64,000 nucleotides of DNA from Dipteris shenzhenensis (taxonomy: Eukaryota > Polypodiophyta > Polypodiopsida > Gleicheniales): NCBI GenBank assembly GCA_047967505.1, contig CM106540.1. One strand, 5' to 3'. Position numbers and translations under genes: made by a program. The notes below the pieces were generated by a model. The model was not told the DNA's origin. It saw nothing but the letters and a program-made list of their open reading frames with translations, and did not search any database. The stretch's first letter is position 1. Every line of letters begins with the position of its first letter. Positions 1-10,399 of this stretch are shown here, piece after piece.

Positions 1-414
1 GAAAGTCTAATTCTGACAGTTTTGGACAGTTATACAGTCAATTTCTGTTGCTGTACTAGAAAGTACAGTCGGGTACTGTCCGGAGTCAATTTTTGGACTG
101 TAAACAGTCACTTTACTGAAGTTTAAAGTGCATAAAACAGTGCTGTTTTCACTGTTACAGCAGGGACATACATTGTGTCAAATCAAGGTACTGCTGTAGT
201 GTACTACAGAGCATCAATTAATGCATTAAGTATTTCTTTTCTGGATCTGCAGCAGGCAGGAAACAGACAGTATTTACTGTTAAGTGGGAGAAAGTTGCAG
301 GTCCTGTGTTCCATTGCAGGAATTAACTTTTGAGCACAACTACAAGTGCATCTGTGCACTTAGTTTGCAGGGAGTCAGGCACCCAAGTGTGGGTTATATT
401 TCTTGCTGATTGTA
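1..414 (+). other. Copia leader/5' untranslated region rich in ACAGT/ACTGT
   Basis: This stretch precedes the gag start and contains no gene. It is unusually dense in the pentamer ACAGT and its complement ACTGT, about a dozen together by eye, most in the first 160 bases and again near 265-285. Its position between the unseen 5' LTR and gag makes it the leader of the copia element. A role in packaging, translation or transcription is possible but not shown. Confidence 0.5.
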
Positions 415-870
415 ATGGCTTCATCCTCGGAATCTTCTCTTCTCAATATTAAAAAGTTGCAGGGTGCTGCTAACTACCCAATGTGGAAAAAGATGGTCCT
501 GAATGTGCTAATTCTCAGGCAGTTTCATGCTCCTATTATACACAAAGGTGTGAAGCCCACTGGCACATCTGATGATGCTTGGGCACTAGCTGATCTGTCA
601 GCAAAGTCCATAATTGAATTGTCACTCCATGAGAGTGTTGTTTGGAATGTGGATGGTGAAAAAACAGCCTGTGGTGTGTGGAAAAAGCTACAGGACACAT
701 ATGAGCAGCAGAGTGTAGCCACAAAGATATATTGGCTGCGCAAGTTCTTCAATCTGAAGATTCACCACAGCTGTAACAAATGCAAACACTTTCATAAGTT
801 TTTCAGATATCACAGGGCTGATCTTGCAAGAAGAGCAGAAGCTGAAAGCTCAAGATGCAGTAAAGCCTAA
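403..870 (+). pseudogene. Copia gag N-terminal part (UBN2-type), truncated
   Basis: The frame is open from 403; the likely start is the ATG at 415 (MASSSESSLL). It shows the N-terminal half of the UBN2/copia gag domain: an 'LxGAANYPMWKKMVLNVL' segment, the 'AWALADLSAKSIIELSL' helix and 'VWKKLQDTYEQQSVATK'. Gag forms the particle that packages element RNA. Usually roughly another hundred residues follow before the zinc knuckle. Here the frame runs out just where a different frame resumes with 'EEQKLKAQDAV', so a middle piece of gag looks deleted or frameshifted. Neighbouring pol domains follow directly. Confidence 0.8.
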
Positions 871-2116
871 CAATGCCTTAAATGCAAGGGGGAGAAGTCA
901 GCAAAGAGGCAAATCTCAGGAAAGGGGAAAAGGGAGGAGCAAGTCCCGCTCCAACAAAGATGTTGAGTGCTACTACTGTGGCAAAAAGGGACATACCAAA
1001 AAGCAGTGCTTTAAACTGAAAAATGATAAGAGAGACAAAGCCAAAAACACTGATGCGTCAGATGCAAAAGCAATTGTACCAGTAAGCAATGGCAAGAGCA
1101 GTGTGAAGATTGAAGAGCTTCATTCTACACACGGTTATGACAGTGAGGGAGAGGTTCTATTTCTCTCTACTTTGGATGCTCATTCTCTCCATGCAGGAGA
1201 TTTTGCAGACATGCACTCTTGGATCATTGACTCAGGTGCCTCATTCCATGTTACACCTTACAAAGAATTGTTTGTAAGATATGCAGTAGGCAGTAATGGA
1301 GTCGTTTTTCTAGGGGATAATCATGCATGCAGTATTGTTGGTATCGGAGATGTCAGGCTTGTATTTGCTGATGGTACTCAGCTTATGCTTCACAATGTTA
1401 GGCATGTACCCGAAGTCAAGAAAAATCTGATTTTTATTGGCATGTTGGATGACGAAGGTTTTGTGACCAGCTTTGGTCATGGTTTCTGGAAGGTCACCAA
1501 AGGTGCCCTGGTTGTTGCCAGAGGCTCTAAGGTTGACACAATGTATACTCTTCATGCTAAAGTATGTAATCATGCTGATATTCATGCCACCGAGCTGCCG
1601 AATATTTCTATGTGGCATAGCCGGATGGGACATATGAGCATAAGTGGAATGGAGCAATTGGCTCGCCTTGGCTACTTACCGTCTCTTAAATTTTCTGATT
1701 TAAAGTTTTGTGAGCACTGCATATATGGTAGACAGTTACAGTGTCCTCATAAAAGGAGATTAGGACATAAAGATGCTCAACTTGAGCTTGTGCATACAGA
1801 CGTGTGTGAGATGCCTAGTCCTTCACTTGGAGGTGCACGGTACTTTGTCACATTTATAGATGATTCCACAAGGAAGGTGTGGGTGTATCCTCTTCGATTG
1901 AAGAGTGATGTCTTTCCAGTGTTCCAGAAATGGCTTGCTATGGTTGAGAACCAAACAGGCAGAACACTGAAGGCTTTGCGGTCAGATAACGGTGGGGAGT
2001 ATATGTCTAATGCATTCAATGCATTTTGTGATGCTAGAGGTATTAAAAGAGAACTCACTGCTCCTTACAGTCCAGCGCAAAATGGCACTGCAGAGCGTAT
2101 GAATAGAACCATATAG
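824..2116 (+). pseudogene. Copia gag zinc knuckle, protease and integrase core, ends at premature TAG
   Basis: 430 codons are open. Residues 49-62 form a CCHC zinc knuckle (CYYCGKKGHTKKQC). Residues 134-143 hold the aspartic protease motif IIDSGASFHV with catalytic Asp136. A pre-integrase zinc-binding segment follows, with H265/H270 and C296/C299. The integrase core carries the D-D-E triad in HTD (D326), SDNGGEY (D388) and NGTAER (E424). The frame stops at TAG 2114-2116 but continues uninterrupted in the same frame afterwards, so this is one broken polyprotein. Copia relatives usually have Gln at this position, consistent with CAG to TAG. Confidence 0.92.
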
Positions 2117-2677
2117 GAAAAGTCTCGCTCTATGATGTCACATGCTGCTTTACCTCATGGATTTTGGGCTGAAGCTGTAAAAACAGCAGTACACCTCATC
2201 AATAGGTCACCAAATAAAAGACTAGATGGCAGAGTGCCAGAGGAGCTTTGGACAGGAAAACCTCCTTTCTATAAGCACTTGAGGGTCTTTGGCTGCACTG
2301 CGTACGTGCATATACGTAGAGAAGATCGCAGCAAGCTTGATCCTAAGTCTCTTAAATGCATTTTTCTTGGATATGGTGACAGTGGTGAGATGGGTTACCG
2401 CCTATGGGATCCTGTGAATAAGAAGCTAATACGCAGCAATGATGTCTTATTTGATGAGTCATGTATGTTTAAGGCAGCAGATAAGCCTTTTGATGCTTCA
2501 GAGGTTGACATTGATGACTCGGGACATCCTGTGTACAATTCAGGCAGGCTGCAAATCAGCCACAACAGCAGCGTAATCAGCCAATGCATGATGCTGCAGC
2601 AGGTCCAAATGGACAGCCCGCAGTGGCGGAAGATGTACTACGGGACATGCCACCTTTGGAAGACCTCCCAGGCATAA
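2117..2677 (+). pseudogene. Copia integrase C-terminal part and linker to reverse transcriptase
   Basis: Same frame as the preceding segment, read past the TAG. It contains typical copia integrase C-terminal sequence: 'FWAEAVKTAVHLINRSP', 'PEELWTGKPP', 'LRVFGCTAYVH' and 'KSLKCIFLGY'. The frame drifts into nonsense near 2.6 kb, where an overlapping frame starting upstream of 2584 carries on the linker and reverse transcriptase. A small indel between about 2540 and 2600 explains the shift. Confidence 0.88.
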
Positions 2678-3905
2678 TTCTGCAGCCTGATCTACTAGAA
2701 CAGCAACCTGTTTTAGGTGAGCAGCAAGTTGGACAGCAAGACCAATGGGTCCGAAGGTCCACTCGACAAATGAAACCGCCAGACAGATTTGTTCCAGGAG
2801 CAGATTTTATTATGCTTACAGATTGTGGAGAACCTTCCTGTTACAAGGAAGCCGTGCAAATGCATGATAAAAGGCTATGGGAACTAGCCATGAAGTCTGA
2901 AATGGACAATCTCCATAAAAATGGTACTTGGGAATTGGTGCAGTTGCCTAAGGGCATGAAAGTACTGCCATGCAAGTGGGTGTATAGATTGAAAGTCACA
3001 CTTGGAGCTAAGCCAAGGTATAAAGCCAGGTTGGTTGCCAAGGGCTTTAAGCAGGAGTATGGTGTTGATTTTGATGAGATCTTTTCTCCAGTGGTTAAGA
3101 TGACCACACTCAGGATTGTACTTGCTTTGGTTGCATGTGAGAATTTGGAATTATGCCAAATGGATGTGAAGACAGCCTTTCTTCACGGTGATCTTCATGA
3201 GGAGATCTACATGCAGCAGCCAGAAGGATTTGCAGTGAAGGGCAAGGAGTCACTTGTATGCAAGCTTAAAAAGAGCCTTTACGGGCTGAAACAGGCACCA
3301 AGGGAATGGTATAAGAAATTTGATACCTTCATGAAGTCCCAAGGTTTCAGGAGAAGTGATGACGATCACTGCTTATATACCAAAAGGGCTGCAAATGGCA
3401 GCTTAATCATTCTCATTTTATATGTGGATGACATGCTTATTGCTGGTAAAGCTCGTAAGGAGCTTGATGACCTTAAGAAAAGATTGCATGAGGCCTTTGA
3501 TATGAAGGACCTTGGTGATGCAAATCACATACTGGGAATGCGGATACGGAGAGACAGGGGACAGCGTTTGTTGTATTTGTCTCAGACCGAATATATTGGC
3601 AAAGTATTGCACAGGTTTCATATGGAGGGGGGGAAGACCCTTAGTTCTCCATTGCCTCCGTATGTGAAACTCAGTGCAATGGACAGCCCACACTCAGATG
3701 CTGATAGGGCTGATATGGCCAAGATTCCGTATGCTTCAGCTTGTGGTAGTCTCATGTATGCCATGGTTGCAACCAGACCTGATATTGCGTTTGCAGTGGG
3801 AGTGGTTAGCAGGTATATGGCAAATCCAGGCAAGAAGCATTGGAATGCAGTGAAAGGTATCATGAGATACCTGAAGGGCACACAGGAGTTGTGCATACAA
3901 AGGTG
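2584..3905 (+). pseudogene. Copia reverse transcriptase (RVT_2)
   Basis: Clear RVT_2 reverse transcriptase, which copies element RNA into DNA. Landmarks are 'GTWELVQLPKGMKVLPCKW', 'YKARLVAKGFKQ', 'CQMDVKTAFLHGDL', 'KLKKSLYGLKQAPREWY', the catalytic 'LYVDDMLIAG' (YVDD near 3420-3432) and 'ASACGSLMYAMVATRPDI'. The homologous reading ends near 3.9 kb at 'RYLKGTQELCIQR', then shifts frame into RNase H. Codons after about 3905 in this frame are not homologous. Confidence 0.93.
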
Positions 3906-4361
3906 CATGGTTATGTGGATTCAGATTTTGCTGGTCATCCCGATAACCGGAAGTCTACTACCGGTTATGTTTATACATTCACTGGAGGTGCAGTGTCATG
4001 GATGTCAAGGATGCAGCAGTGCATAGCCTTGTCTACTATGGAAGCTGAATATATTGCAGCCACAGAGGCATGCAAGGAGGCCTTATGGGTATCTCGGCTA
4101 GTGGGAGACTTGGGCATTACAGGTGATATTCCATTTTTGCATTGTGACAGTCAGAGTGCTATTCAGTTGGCACACAATCCTGTCTTTCATGCAAAGACAA
4201 AGCACATTGATGTGAAGTATCACTTCATCAGGGAGGTGATAGATGATAAGCTGATTCAGCTTGTCAAGATTCACACAGATGATAATCCAGTAGATCTGTT
4301 GACAAAAGGCTTGCCTGCAGAGCGGTTTGCACATTGCCGACAATTGATGGGTATAGGTTGA
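3890..4361 (+). pseudogene. Copia RNase H and C-terminus
   Basis: RNase H segment in the frame that opens at 3840; the overlap with the reverse transcriptase frame is 5' of the homologous part. Motifs are 'GYVDSDFAGHPDNRKSTTG', 'STMEAEYIAATEACKEALW', 'CDSQSAIQLAHNPVFHAKTK' and 'HIDVKYHFIREV', with the usual copia end 'TKGLPAERF'. The stop at 4359-4361 is the natural polyprotein end. It lies about 35 bases before the polypurine tract. Confidence 0.92.
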
Positions 4362-4394
4362 GCCTCATTTATTTTTACTTGAGGGCATATTGCC

Positions 4395-4408
4395 TTTAAG
4401 TGGGAGGT
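4395..4408 (+). other. Copia polypurine tract
   Basis: Purine-rich TTTAAGTGGGAGGT lies immediately before the TGTTGG that opens the 3' LTR, the normal place for plus-strand DNA priming in copia elements. Confidence 0.8.
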
Positions 4409-4629
4409 TGTTGGGGTAAAGGCACTATGGCCACCCAAGTACAGTTAGTACACTTAGTACTTTATTTGTTAAGTACACTAAGTACATCGTACTTAGTGTT
4501 GTAACCTTATCCTTTCATATAAAAGGTTGACTGTGTGCTAGGGGAGGTACACACATACGTTTTATCCCCACACTTCTTGTGTTTATCCTGCTTGTGTGTG
4601 TCGGTGTGCTCCCACTCTCCCCTTCCACA
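4409..4629 (+). repeat. Copia 3' LTR
   Basis: It starts TGTTGGGG right after the polypurine tract and plausibly ends at CA around 4629 (the end is uncertain because the sister LTR is outside the window). A TATA-like CATATAAAAGG at 4516-4526 would drive element transcription. Upstream of it is a dense set of TACTTAGT/ACTAAGTA copies. Confidence 0.65.
4447..4499 (+). promoter_or_regulatory. Palindromic ACTAAGTAC/GTACTTAGT array in LTR U3
   Basis: The octamer-like core ACTTAGTAC and its complement recur several times. The last two form a perfect inverted repeat with 11-bp arms, 4475-4485 and 4489-4499, and a 3-nt loop. Repeated motifs at this place in U3, upstream of the TATA-like box, are commonly enhancer sites in plant LTR elements; a function here is inferred. 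Confidence 0.5.
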
Positions 4630-4757
4630 TTTTGCTCATTGAATTGGAGATACATAGTCTTCGCATTGCTGTTGCAAGAATAGAAGGACATGAAGGTGCC
4701 TATGCTCAATGCTTGGCACAGTTAGAAGGTGGTGAAAATGTCTTGGATCTGCGTCTG

Positions 4758-5105
4758 TCAAGCTGTCTCATGCTGTGATGGCAGAGGGAGACGTGGTATC
4801 CTCGATCTCTGCACCTGCTGAGCTATGTTTAGAGTGACTCCTCGTCTCGGGCGGTCTCCTCCGAGGAAAGTTGTGATAGGTCGGACCTCAATAGAGTGTG
4901 CTCTGGTCGCTCTCCGTGTCACGGGTGGCCTTTGCAACCCTCTATTGGTAATCCAAGCTTCCCGGATATCAGCTAGCTCCTCCTCCACCCCACTGTGTCT
5001 TGGAGCTGACTCAAATGCATAGAAATCTGTGACTTGCTGCTCTATCTGGTTAGCTTTGTATCTTGTGGTCCGCCGGTCGCCTCCTGCTGCTCTCTGACCT
5101 ATCAT
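4758..5105 (-). pseudogene. LINE-1 A ORF2 C-terminal tail with conserved family motif
   Basis: 115 codons are open. Residues from about 68 onward (EVRPITTF, then RGVTLNIA, then RSRIPRLPLP) match, position for position, the plus-strand copy at 42.7 kb (EVQPISTL, RGVTLDMA, RSRRPWLPPP). The block is therefore a conserved C-terminal element of this LINE family. I do not recognise it as a named domain. The natural stop appears to be at 4758-4760. Confidence 0.6.
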
Positions 5106-5440
5106 AGCAGGGTCTCCCTGTGTCAGTGCATCTCAAGCAGGTAGAGCCCAATGCAGACTAGTCATGGAAGTGGATCAATCATGATAGTGGGTGAAGCCAC
5201 TCCCATTTTGATAGAGATAGTGGTATCGCCCTCGGATCTTGTAGTGGGCAGGTACAGAGAAAGTGCTCCTGTGTCTCAGTCACTCCCAATGTGCATAGCA
5301 TGGAGATCCATTGCTCTCTGGGTATACGTGCTGCTCTCTGTCTTCGAGATACTGGGGTGTGATGATGAATCCCTCCTCCGAGACGCTCAGGAAGTGGTTG
5401 CGGTAGAACTGGTTCTTGGTGGGAGCTTATAATCTCCCTC

Positions 5441-5860
5441 TCAAGTCTGAGACGTGTGGAGCTGGAGATCTAACCGTATGATATAGTTAGCCTCATCTGG
5501 TGGGATCGACTCAGGGGCTGCATCCATACTATATTGAAAGGGAGGGAGCCTATCCATCTGGATCTCGTGTCTGGAAAACCATGTGGATATACGCGCATAC
5601 CATGTATCCGCCCCGCTCTCGGCTAGTAGTCTGGATGACTCCAGGGCCAACTTCGGTAGTCTCCATTGGGGTAGGTTCCAGACTTTATGAATGAATGTCA
5701 CTGTCTAGATGATGGCATCAATCTGTAGTGGTGTCATGGTGAACTTTGCCTGTACTATCTCATGCGGGATTGAGGGCTTGCTCCGAATCACCCTAGATCC
5801 CATAGTCACCTATAACCATTCAAATCTCCTCCACTCTGCTATCCGTAGAACACAACCCCA
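5441..5860 (-). pseudogene. LINE-1 A ORF2, region C-terminal to reverse transcriptase
   Basis: The minus-strand reading from about 5800 gives 'SKPSIPHEIVQAKF', 'LQIDAII', a stop at 5705-5707, then 'TVTFIHKV' and 'DTWYARISTWFSRHEIQMD'. The same region in the plus-strand relics at 49.3 and 58.85 kb reads 'NKPSVPHQIIQVEF' and 'LQLDATFQVIAYLYRV'. The stop falls on the position that is Gln in the sister copies. Confidence 0.7.
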
Positions 5861-7060
5861 AAAGGGTGTTGCATACATGGCAGTCGGTCACACTAGCGTG
5901 TTGAAGAGCCAGCACTTAGTGGGTGGATCCTGAAAGTGTGCCTGGAAACACTGTCTCTCCAATCGTGCCAAAGCCCCCCATCCCCATGTGAGTCGTGCAT
6001 GGGCTGCATGTGTCATAGTGAAAGGGGTCCTGTGAAGACTGCTCCCAAATATGTGTAGGATTGCACTATCTCCACCGGCTCGTCTTGATGGGTGAAACTG
6101 AGTCGACGAAGCACTGCGTGTGACATGTTGAAGACCATTACCTTGTCCTTCCCAAGGTTGATTGTCTGGTCTCTCTCTTTGCAAAACACCTCTAGGGCCT
6201 CCAAATGTCTCTATAGCCCCTCTGTCGAGGATGAGATAAGGACTATGTCATCAGCGTATAGCAATATCTGTATCATGAGATCGGTCAATGGTGATCCTTC
6301 GCCTCCTAGGCGGTCTATGAAGGAAGTGATCTCATCAATATAAAGCCCAAAAAGGATTGGTGAGAGGGGGCAGCTCTGCTTCACTCCCATTGTACTCTCG
6401 ACCCAATCCGATAGACCACCTGGGACACGAACTCTACCTCTGATTGACTCATATAGGCTCATCACTCTCCATATCAATGTCTCTGGAATCCATAGCTCCT
6501 ATAGCCTCCTGATCATGCGGGATCGTGGGATAGTGTCAAAAGCTTTCCGAAAGTCTACAAAGCATGTGTAGACCTTCTGGTGTCTAGATCTCGCCTCCTC
6601 AATGATAGCTCCGAGAGTGAAGATGTGATCTAGGGTAGAATGCTTGTCTTCGGAATCCTACATATCCTAGTGCCTGCTGCCCCCAAGCCTCTGTATGATT
6701 GCTGAGCTCCCTCTCTAAGACTCATTCATAAATCTTGGCCAAAGTATGGCCAATCATGAGGGTTCCCAGTCTCCATAGGGTCCTTGGCTTTGTGTATTGG
6801 CACAATAGTGGTGGTGCTCCAAGCAGGCGGGAAGCGGTGACAGCCCTGTAGAACATTTGTGCTAGGATTGGAGCTAGGACCTCCTATCCATGTACAAAGT
6901 GCTCGGTCCGTAGGTCCTCATGGTCTTGCGCTCTCCGATTGTGTAATCGACAAAGTGCAGCCCGTACGTTCTGTGTAGTGAACATGCATAGAGGACATAT
7001 CCTGTGGTGTCTGCATCTGGGCATCACAGAGGGAGCATGCATATGTGTGCCACACATCTA
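5860..7060 (-). pseudogene. LINE-1 A reverse transcriptase
   Basis: RT core on the minus strand. It contains 'GVKQSCPLSPILFGLYIDEI' around 6390-6330 and the catalytic 'LLYADDIVLISS' (YADD at about 6247-6258), followed by 'TINLGKDKVMVFNMS' and 'VQSYTYLGAVF' (6204-6013). The upstream fingers region, including the 'KAFRKVYTCF'-like block at 6.53-6.57 kb, is frameshifted. This enzyme would carry out target-primed reverse transcription. Breaks occur about every 100-200 codons. Confidence 0.85.
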
Positions 7061-7299
7061 GATCAGTGATGGGAATAGGTGACTTCCCTTCCATAGAAAC
7101 CCCCATCCAGTGGTCGGGTCTCCTCCTCGAAAAGATATGACAATCTTATCCCTCCGATGTGTGAGGAAGGCACGCCTTTTACGACGTGTCAATTGTCGGA
7201 AGATCTTATGTGCCTCAGGTGACGACCCAAAGCCCGCGCTCTTGTGTGAGGTGGGCTCTCGCCTCTCTGCACTTGTCGTCAAAGCGAGGGTTCTGAGGC

Positions 7300-8420
7300 A
7301 TCTTCCCATCTCAGACCTGCATGGATTGGGTCGTGGGAACGGACCTAGTAGCGGCGTCTTGTAGCACTGAGACAAGGGTGTTGGAGGTGCTTGCGTGGTC
7401 TATATCATCTCCAAGTAGGACTGGGAGCTCCTTCGCTAGGTGACTCACGTACACGGGGTCAAGGGCATGGTCAAAGTGGATCTGAATGCGTGGGGAGCGC
7501 TCTCCATGTGGTTGGCATGGTGGCAGAGATATGAAAGGCCAAGTATGAGTGATCAGCTCCGAGTGGGGAGGGGGGGGGAGGTATGGCAAAGTCGTGTATC
7601 CGTGAGACAAAGTCTAGTGGGCCTAGTAGATAGTCCATTGTACTAGACCCACTGCCATGCGGGAAGCTAGTGAGTCTTCCAGAGGATGGCCATCTATGAA
7701 CAATATTATAGATGATCAGGTTGTGGATAGCTCCCAGCGCAAGTAGATGTCGTCCATATCATGTCACTTGTGGGGTATCTGTAGAGTGCCTCAATATCCC
7801 GAGCTGAGCTGCATCTAGCTCCGGGACTATCTATGGATCCCTGTCATTTGTTAAGTCAAGCAGGCCCACCTGTCTATTTCATGTCCATGCATTGAAATCC
7901 CCCAGTTGGAGGATGTATCCTTGTCTAAAGAACTCCGTGATGTCATCGTGGATCGTCTCATATGGGTCATGTCCATCTGTAGTGACCTCTCGTGCTTAGG
8001 ATGATGTGTCTGGAGGGAAATGGCACACAGTGAAGATAGGTTGAGCATCTGGAAACTGAATTCGTACCCACATGTGCCGTGCATGCTCCTCTCTCGGAAC
8101 CATAGATATGAGTGGCCGCAGGTGTGATTTGAAAAGGATAGCCACGCCCTGGAGCCTCGTACTCCGCTCTCTCTCTCCTCAATTCCCTCCTTTGGGCTGA
8201 CTCCCAAGCGTATCATGTTACTATAGGCAGCCCTCTCTCAGGGATCTCATGTGTCTCGGTGTAGAAGATCAGGTCTCTTTTAGTGTATGTCTCTGAGAAG
8301 CCCCCAAAGTCGGACCAGAGGGTGCCATTGCAATTCCACACTGCTATCTTCAACTTATTGTGTGCTCTCATCTCATGGGTCTGACATCGTCATGTGTTGT
8401 TCACTACACCTTCTTCCCTC
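7300..8420 (-). pseudogene. LINE-1 A APE-type endonuclease domain
   Basis: Minus strand. The domain begins with 'VWNCNGTLWSD' (catalytic Asn block, 8338-8305) and 'FYTETHEIPE' (catalytic Glu, 8263-8246). 'LQLGDFNAW' (catalytic Asp/Asn, about 7902-7885) follows further on. A later piece at 7610-7311 corresponds to the end of the domain and the linker. The order and spacing match copy B, where the domain is intact. The frame is broken at several points, so no nicking enzyme can be made from it. Confidence 0.8.
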
Positions 8421-8459
8421 TCTCCTCTTTTTGCCCTCTTTCGGAGGATCACCTTACCG

Positions 8460-9430
8460 TCTCTGTAGGCTGCCCATTTCCATTCTTGCCTTGCTGCCAT
8501 AACTCACACCATCCCCTCTCTCCTATGCTCTTGCTGTAGGAGTGTGAGATCATCATCCAAAGGGATTTTGGTGTCCTTCATTGTGGCCCTCATATACATG
8601 AGGGTGGATCTATCATTTGCTGTCTGCAATGGGCCTTGTCGGTGCATCTGCCTTACCCACTCTTCAAGCTGATTCACAGGTGAGGTTGACGACCGTTTTT
8701 CAAATAAAGTCTTGGCATTTGACATGGGGGTATCACCTAGTGTTAGGCCTTTTACCAGTACATTCATAGCCTTGCTGTTGTGCCTCTTTTCTTCCTTCAA
8801 AGTTTCAGAGATAGCTCTTTTTTGGGTGCTGTTGTGCCTTTTTTCAGCACATCCTTCCATGCAAGCATATCTACCTTCCCCTTCGTGATTTGCTTTGCGA
8901 ACTCAGCATGTTTCCCCTGCATAGTGGCTTGTAAGGCTGCCATTTCCTTCTTGAGCTGCTTATTCTCAGATTTCCGCTCATCAATGAGTTTACATCCCTC
9001 TTCTGAGGTCCCCTTTGTGTCCTTGAACTGCTTCATTTGCTCTTCGATAAGGTTCAGCTCTTCTTGGATAGGTGGCTGAAGCTCCCCTTCCTCCCAGTGT
9101 GCACCTGCCTTCAGCTTCTCATTCTCATCTTTGAGTGGCGACTTGGACTTTTAGCTTCTCTATTTGGGAGACAAAAGAGCTGGTTTCCTCATTCAGCATT
9201 CGAGCTACATCTTTTGCCCATTTCGTTTTTGCATTTCCCTTTGCCATTTTTTCATGTCATCTTCTAATTGAACATGTAGGTTGGAGAGCTCATCATTCCT
9301 ATTTTCCCCTAGTCTCTTCTGTATACATTCAAGCTCAGCATCCTGCAATTTACACACCCCCTTGATTGTAGATATGCATCCTTTGATATTCTTGTCCTCT
9401 ATTTTCTCTGCTTTGGTCCAGATGACACTA
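8460..9430 (-). pseudogene. LINE-1 A ORF1 (coiled-coil nucleic-acid-binding protein)
   Basis: The minus-strand reading from about 9425 gives 'KLQDAELECIQKRLGEN' and 'LEDDMKKWQREMQ', then a heptad-rich segment (9036-8797; 'KSENKQLKKEMAALQATM'). Next come an RNA-binding-like stretch and 'IPLDDDLTLLQQEHRRE' (8560-8510), equivalent to 'IFMDEDLTPMQVEERH' in copy B. This is the usual ORF1p build of coiled coil, RRM-like part and C-terminal domain. It is interrupted by several frameshifts. Confidence 0.75.
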
Positions 9431-9479
9431 TCTTTGCGCTCCTTTTCTCCACTTGTTTTCTAGTCCTGTGGGCTGTCCA

Positions 9480-10104
9480 TTGTTCCCATTTGGTCTGCGA
9501 GATGGGGCAGCACTTGGGCTGAGAGTAAGGGCAGTCCGGTGGGGGCCTAGAGGCCCATGCGTGGTCCTGAGTTAGGGCAGCAGGTGGCATGGGCCCTTTG
9601 TTGCGTGGAGCAATTGGCACAGATGGTGGGTGGTCTGATGGCCAGGCACAAAGTAGCTCACGTGTGGGGGGGGGGGGATATGAGGTGGACCGCAGGCCAT
9701 GTGGTCCAACAGTAGCCCACGGGGGCTTTGCGACAGTAGCAGCACTTGGAAGGGCCACTCGACGTGAAGAGAGCCCATGAAAGGGGGCCTGAGGGCAGCG
9801 CACAGCGGCTAGGTAGCGCACACGATGCGAGAGGAGCCCACAGGGGGGTCCTGAGGGTGGTGTAGCATCACGGGATTCTGCAGGGGGTCTGAGGACGTGG
9901 AAGGAGCTCACGGGGGGGCTTGAGGGCAGCCCGGTGCGCCCACGGAGGGCCAGGCAGCACATGCGAGGAGCCCGCAAGGGTGGACTGGGTGTGGGGCAGC
10001 GTGATGGGATCCCGCAGGGGGTCTAAGGACGTGGACAGCCCGTGGGGGCCTGAGTGAGAGAGGCTGGCGGGGAGGGAGGGGGAGGGAGAGGGGCTGGTGG
10101 GGGT

Positions 10105-10106
<2 letters not shown>
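9480..10106. repeat. GC-rich degenerate tandem repeat, period about 133 bp
   Basis: The phrase GAGGAGCCC(A/G)CA(A/G) recurs at 9831 and 9964, with a weaker match at about 9768. The internal phrases CAGGGGGTCT(G/A)AGGACGTGGA and GGGGGCCTGAG(G/T) recur at the same spacing. Period is about 133 bp, with roughly two to three units. Long open frames on the minus strand here have no domain and follow from the lack of AT-rich stops. It lies between the 3' tail of LINE B and the 5' end of LINE A. Confidence 0.6.
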
Positions 10107-10147
<41 letters not shown>

Positions 10148-10185
10148 TCTATTAATGAACACGGTGGACCGACAGGGCTACAAGA
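10107..10185 (-). repeat. LINE-1 B 3' end motif and (TC)n tail
   Basis: On the minus strand the 3' end reads GTAGCCC..CGGTCCACC..TTAATAGAGAC and passes straight into about 19 TC dinucleotides. It aligns with the ends of plus-strand LINE copies at 38.41-38.48, 39.65-39.70 and 43.02-43.07 kb, which also end TTAATA-like plus a TC-rich simple repeat. Confidence 0.7.
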
Positions 10186-10399
10186 GAGCAAAAAGATAGG
10201 TGTTTGCCATGTCCCATCCTCAATTAAGGTATTCGGGTCCACTTTAGGATGCCATAGTGGACACATGGCAGCTTGCCATGTGTCATACATCTATTCAAGG
10301 AGGGCACAAGGCAGTTCCCAAAGAGTGCAAAAAGAGACTCCGAATTATTATAAAGTACCTACATTGTAGTCTGAAAATGCTACTAAACATAATGTTCAG

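Larger units (their letters stand above)
1..4629 (+). mobile_element. Ty1/copia LTR retrotransposon, decayed, 5' LTR outside window
   Basis: The order gag, zinc knuckle, protease, integrase, reverse transcriptase, RNase H, polypurine tract, 3' LTR is the Ty1/copia order, with integrase before reverse transcriptase. All domains are recognisable and on the plus strand. The reading frame is broken by a gag deletion/frameshift near 0.82 kb, an in-frame TAG at 2114-2116, a frameshift near 2.6 kb and another near 3.9 kb, so the copy cannot make a full polyprotein. No LTR matching the 3' LTR occurs in the first 400 bases, so the 5' LTR and primer site lie upstream of the window. The 3' end abuts the end of a minus-strand LINE. 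Confidence 0.95.
4640..9470 (-). mobile_element. LINE-1 copy A: non-LTR retrotransposon, nearly full-length but decayed
   Basis: Minus strand, reading leftwards: a coiled-coil ORF1 (about 9.43-8.46 kb), then ORF2 with an endonuclease (8.42-7.3 kb), reverse transcriptase (about 7.0-5.9 kb) and a C-terminal domain ending near 4.76 kb. Every domain aligns by eye with other copies of the same family in this window (copy B at 10.1-12.8 kb and fragments at 27.4, 38.4, 42.6, 48.9 and 58.6 kb). Many frameshifts and stops make it inactive. Its 3' end stops near the copia LTR, so one insertion may have truncated the other. The last ~130 bases (4630-4757) are not assigned. Confidence 0.9.

Noticed and set aside
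33-400. 5' LTR of the copia element at the window start
   Set aside because: No stretch matches the 3' LTR (4409-4629) and no primer site is present, so this is leader DNA.
9399-10290. Pro-rich open frames on the minus strand
   Set aside because: GC-rich tandem repeat lacking stops; no homology and no link to the LINE ORFs.
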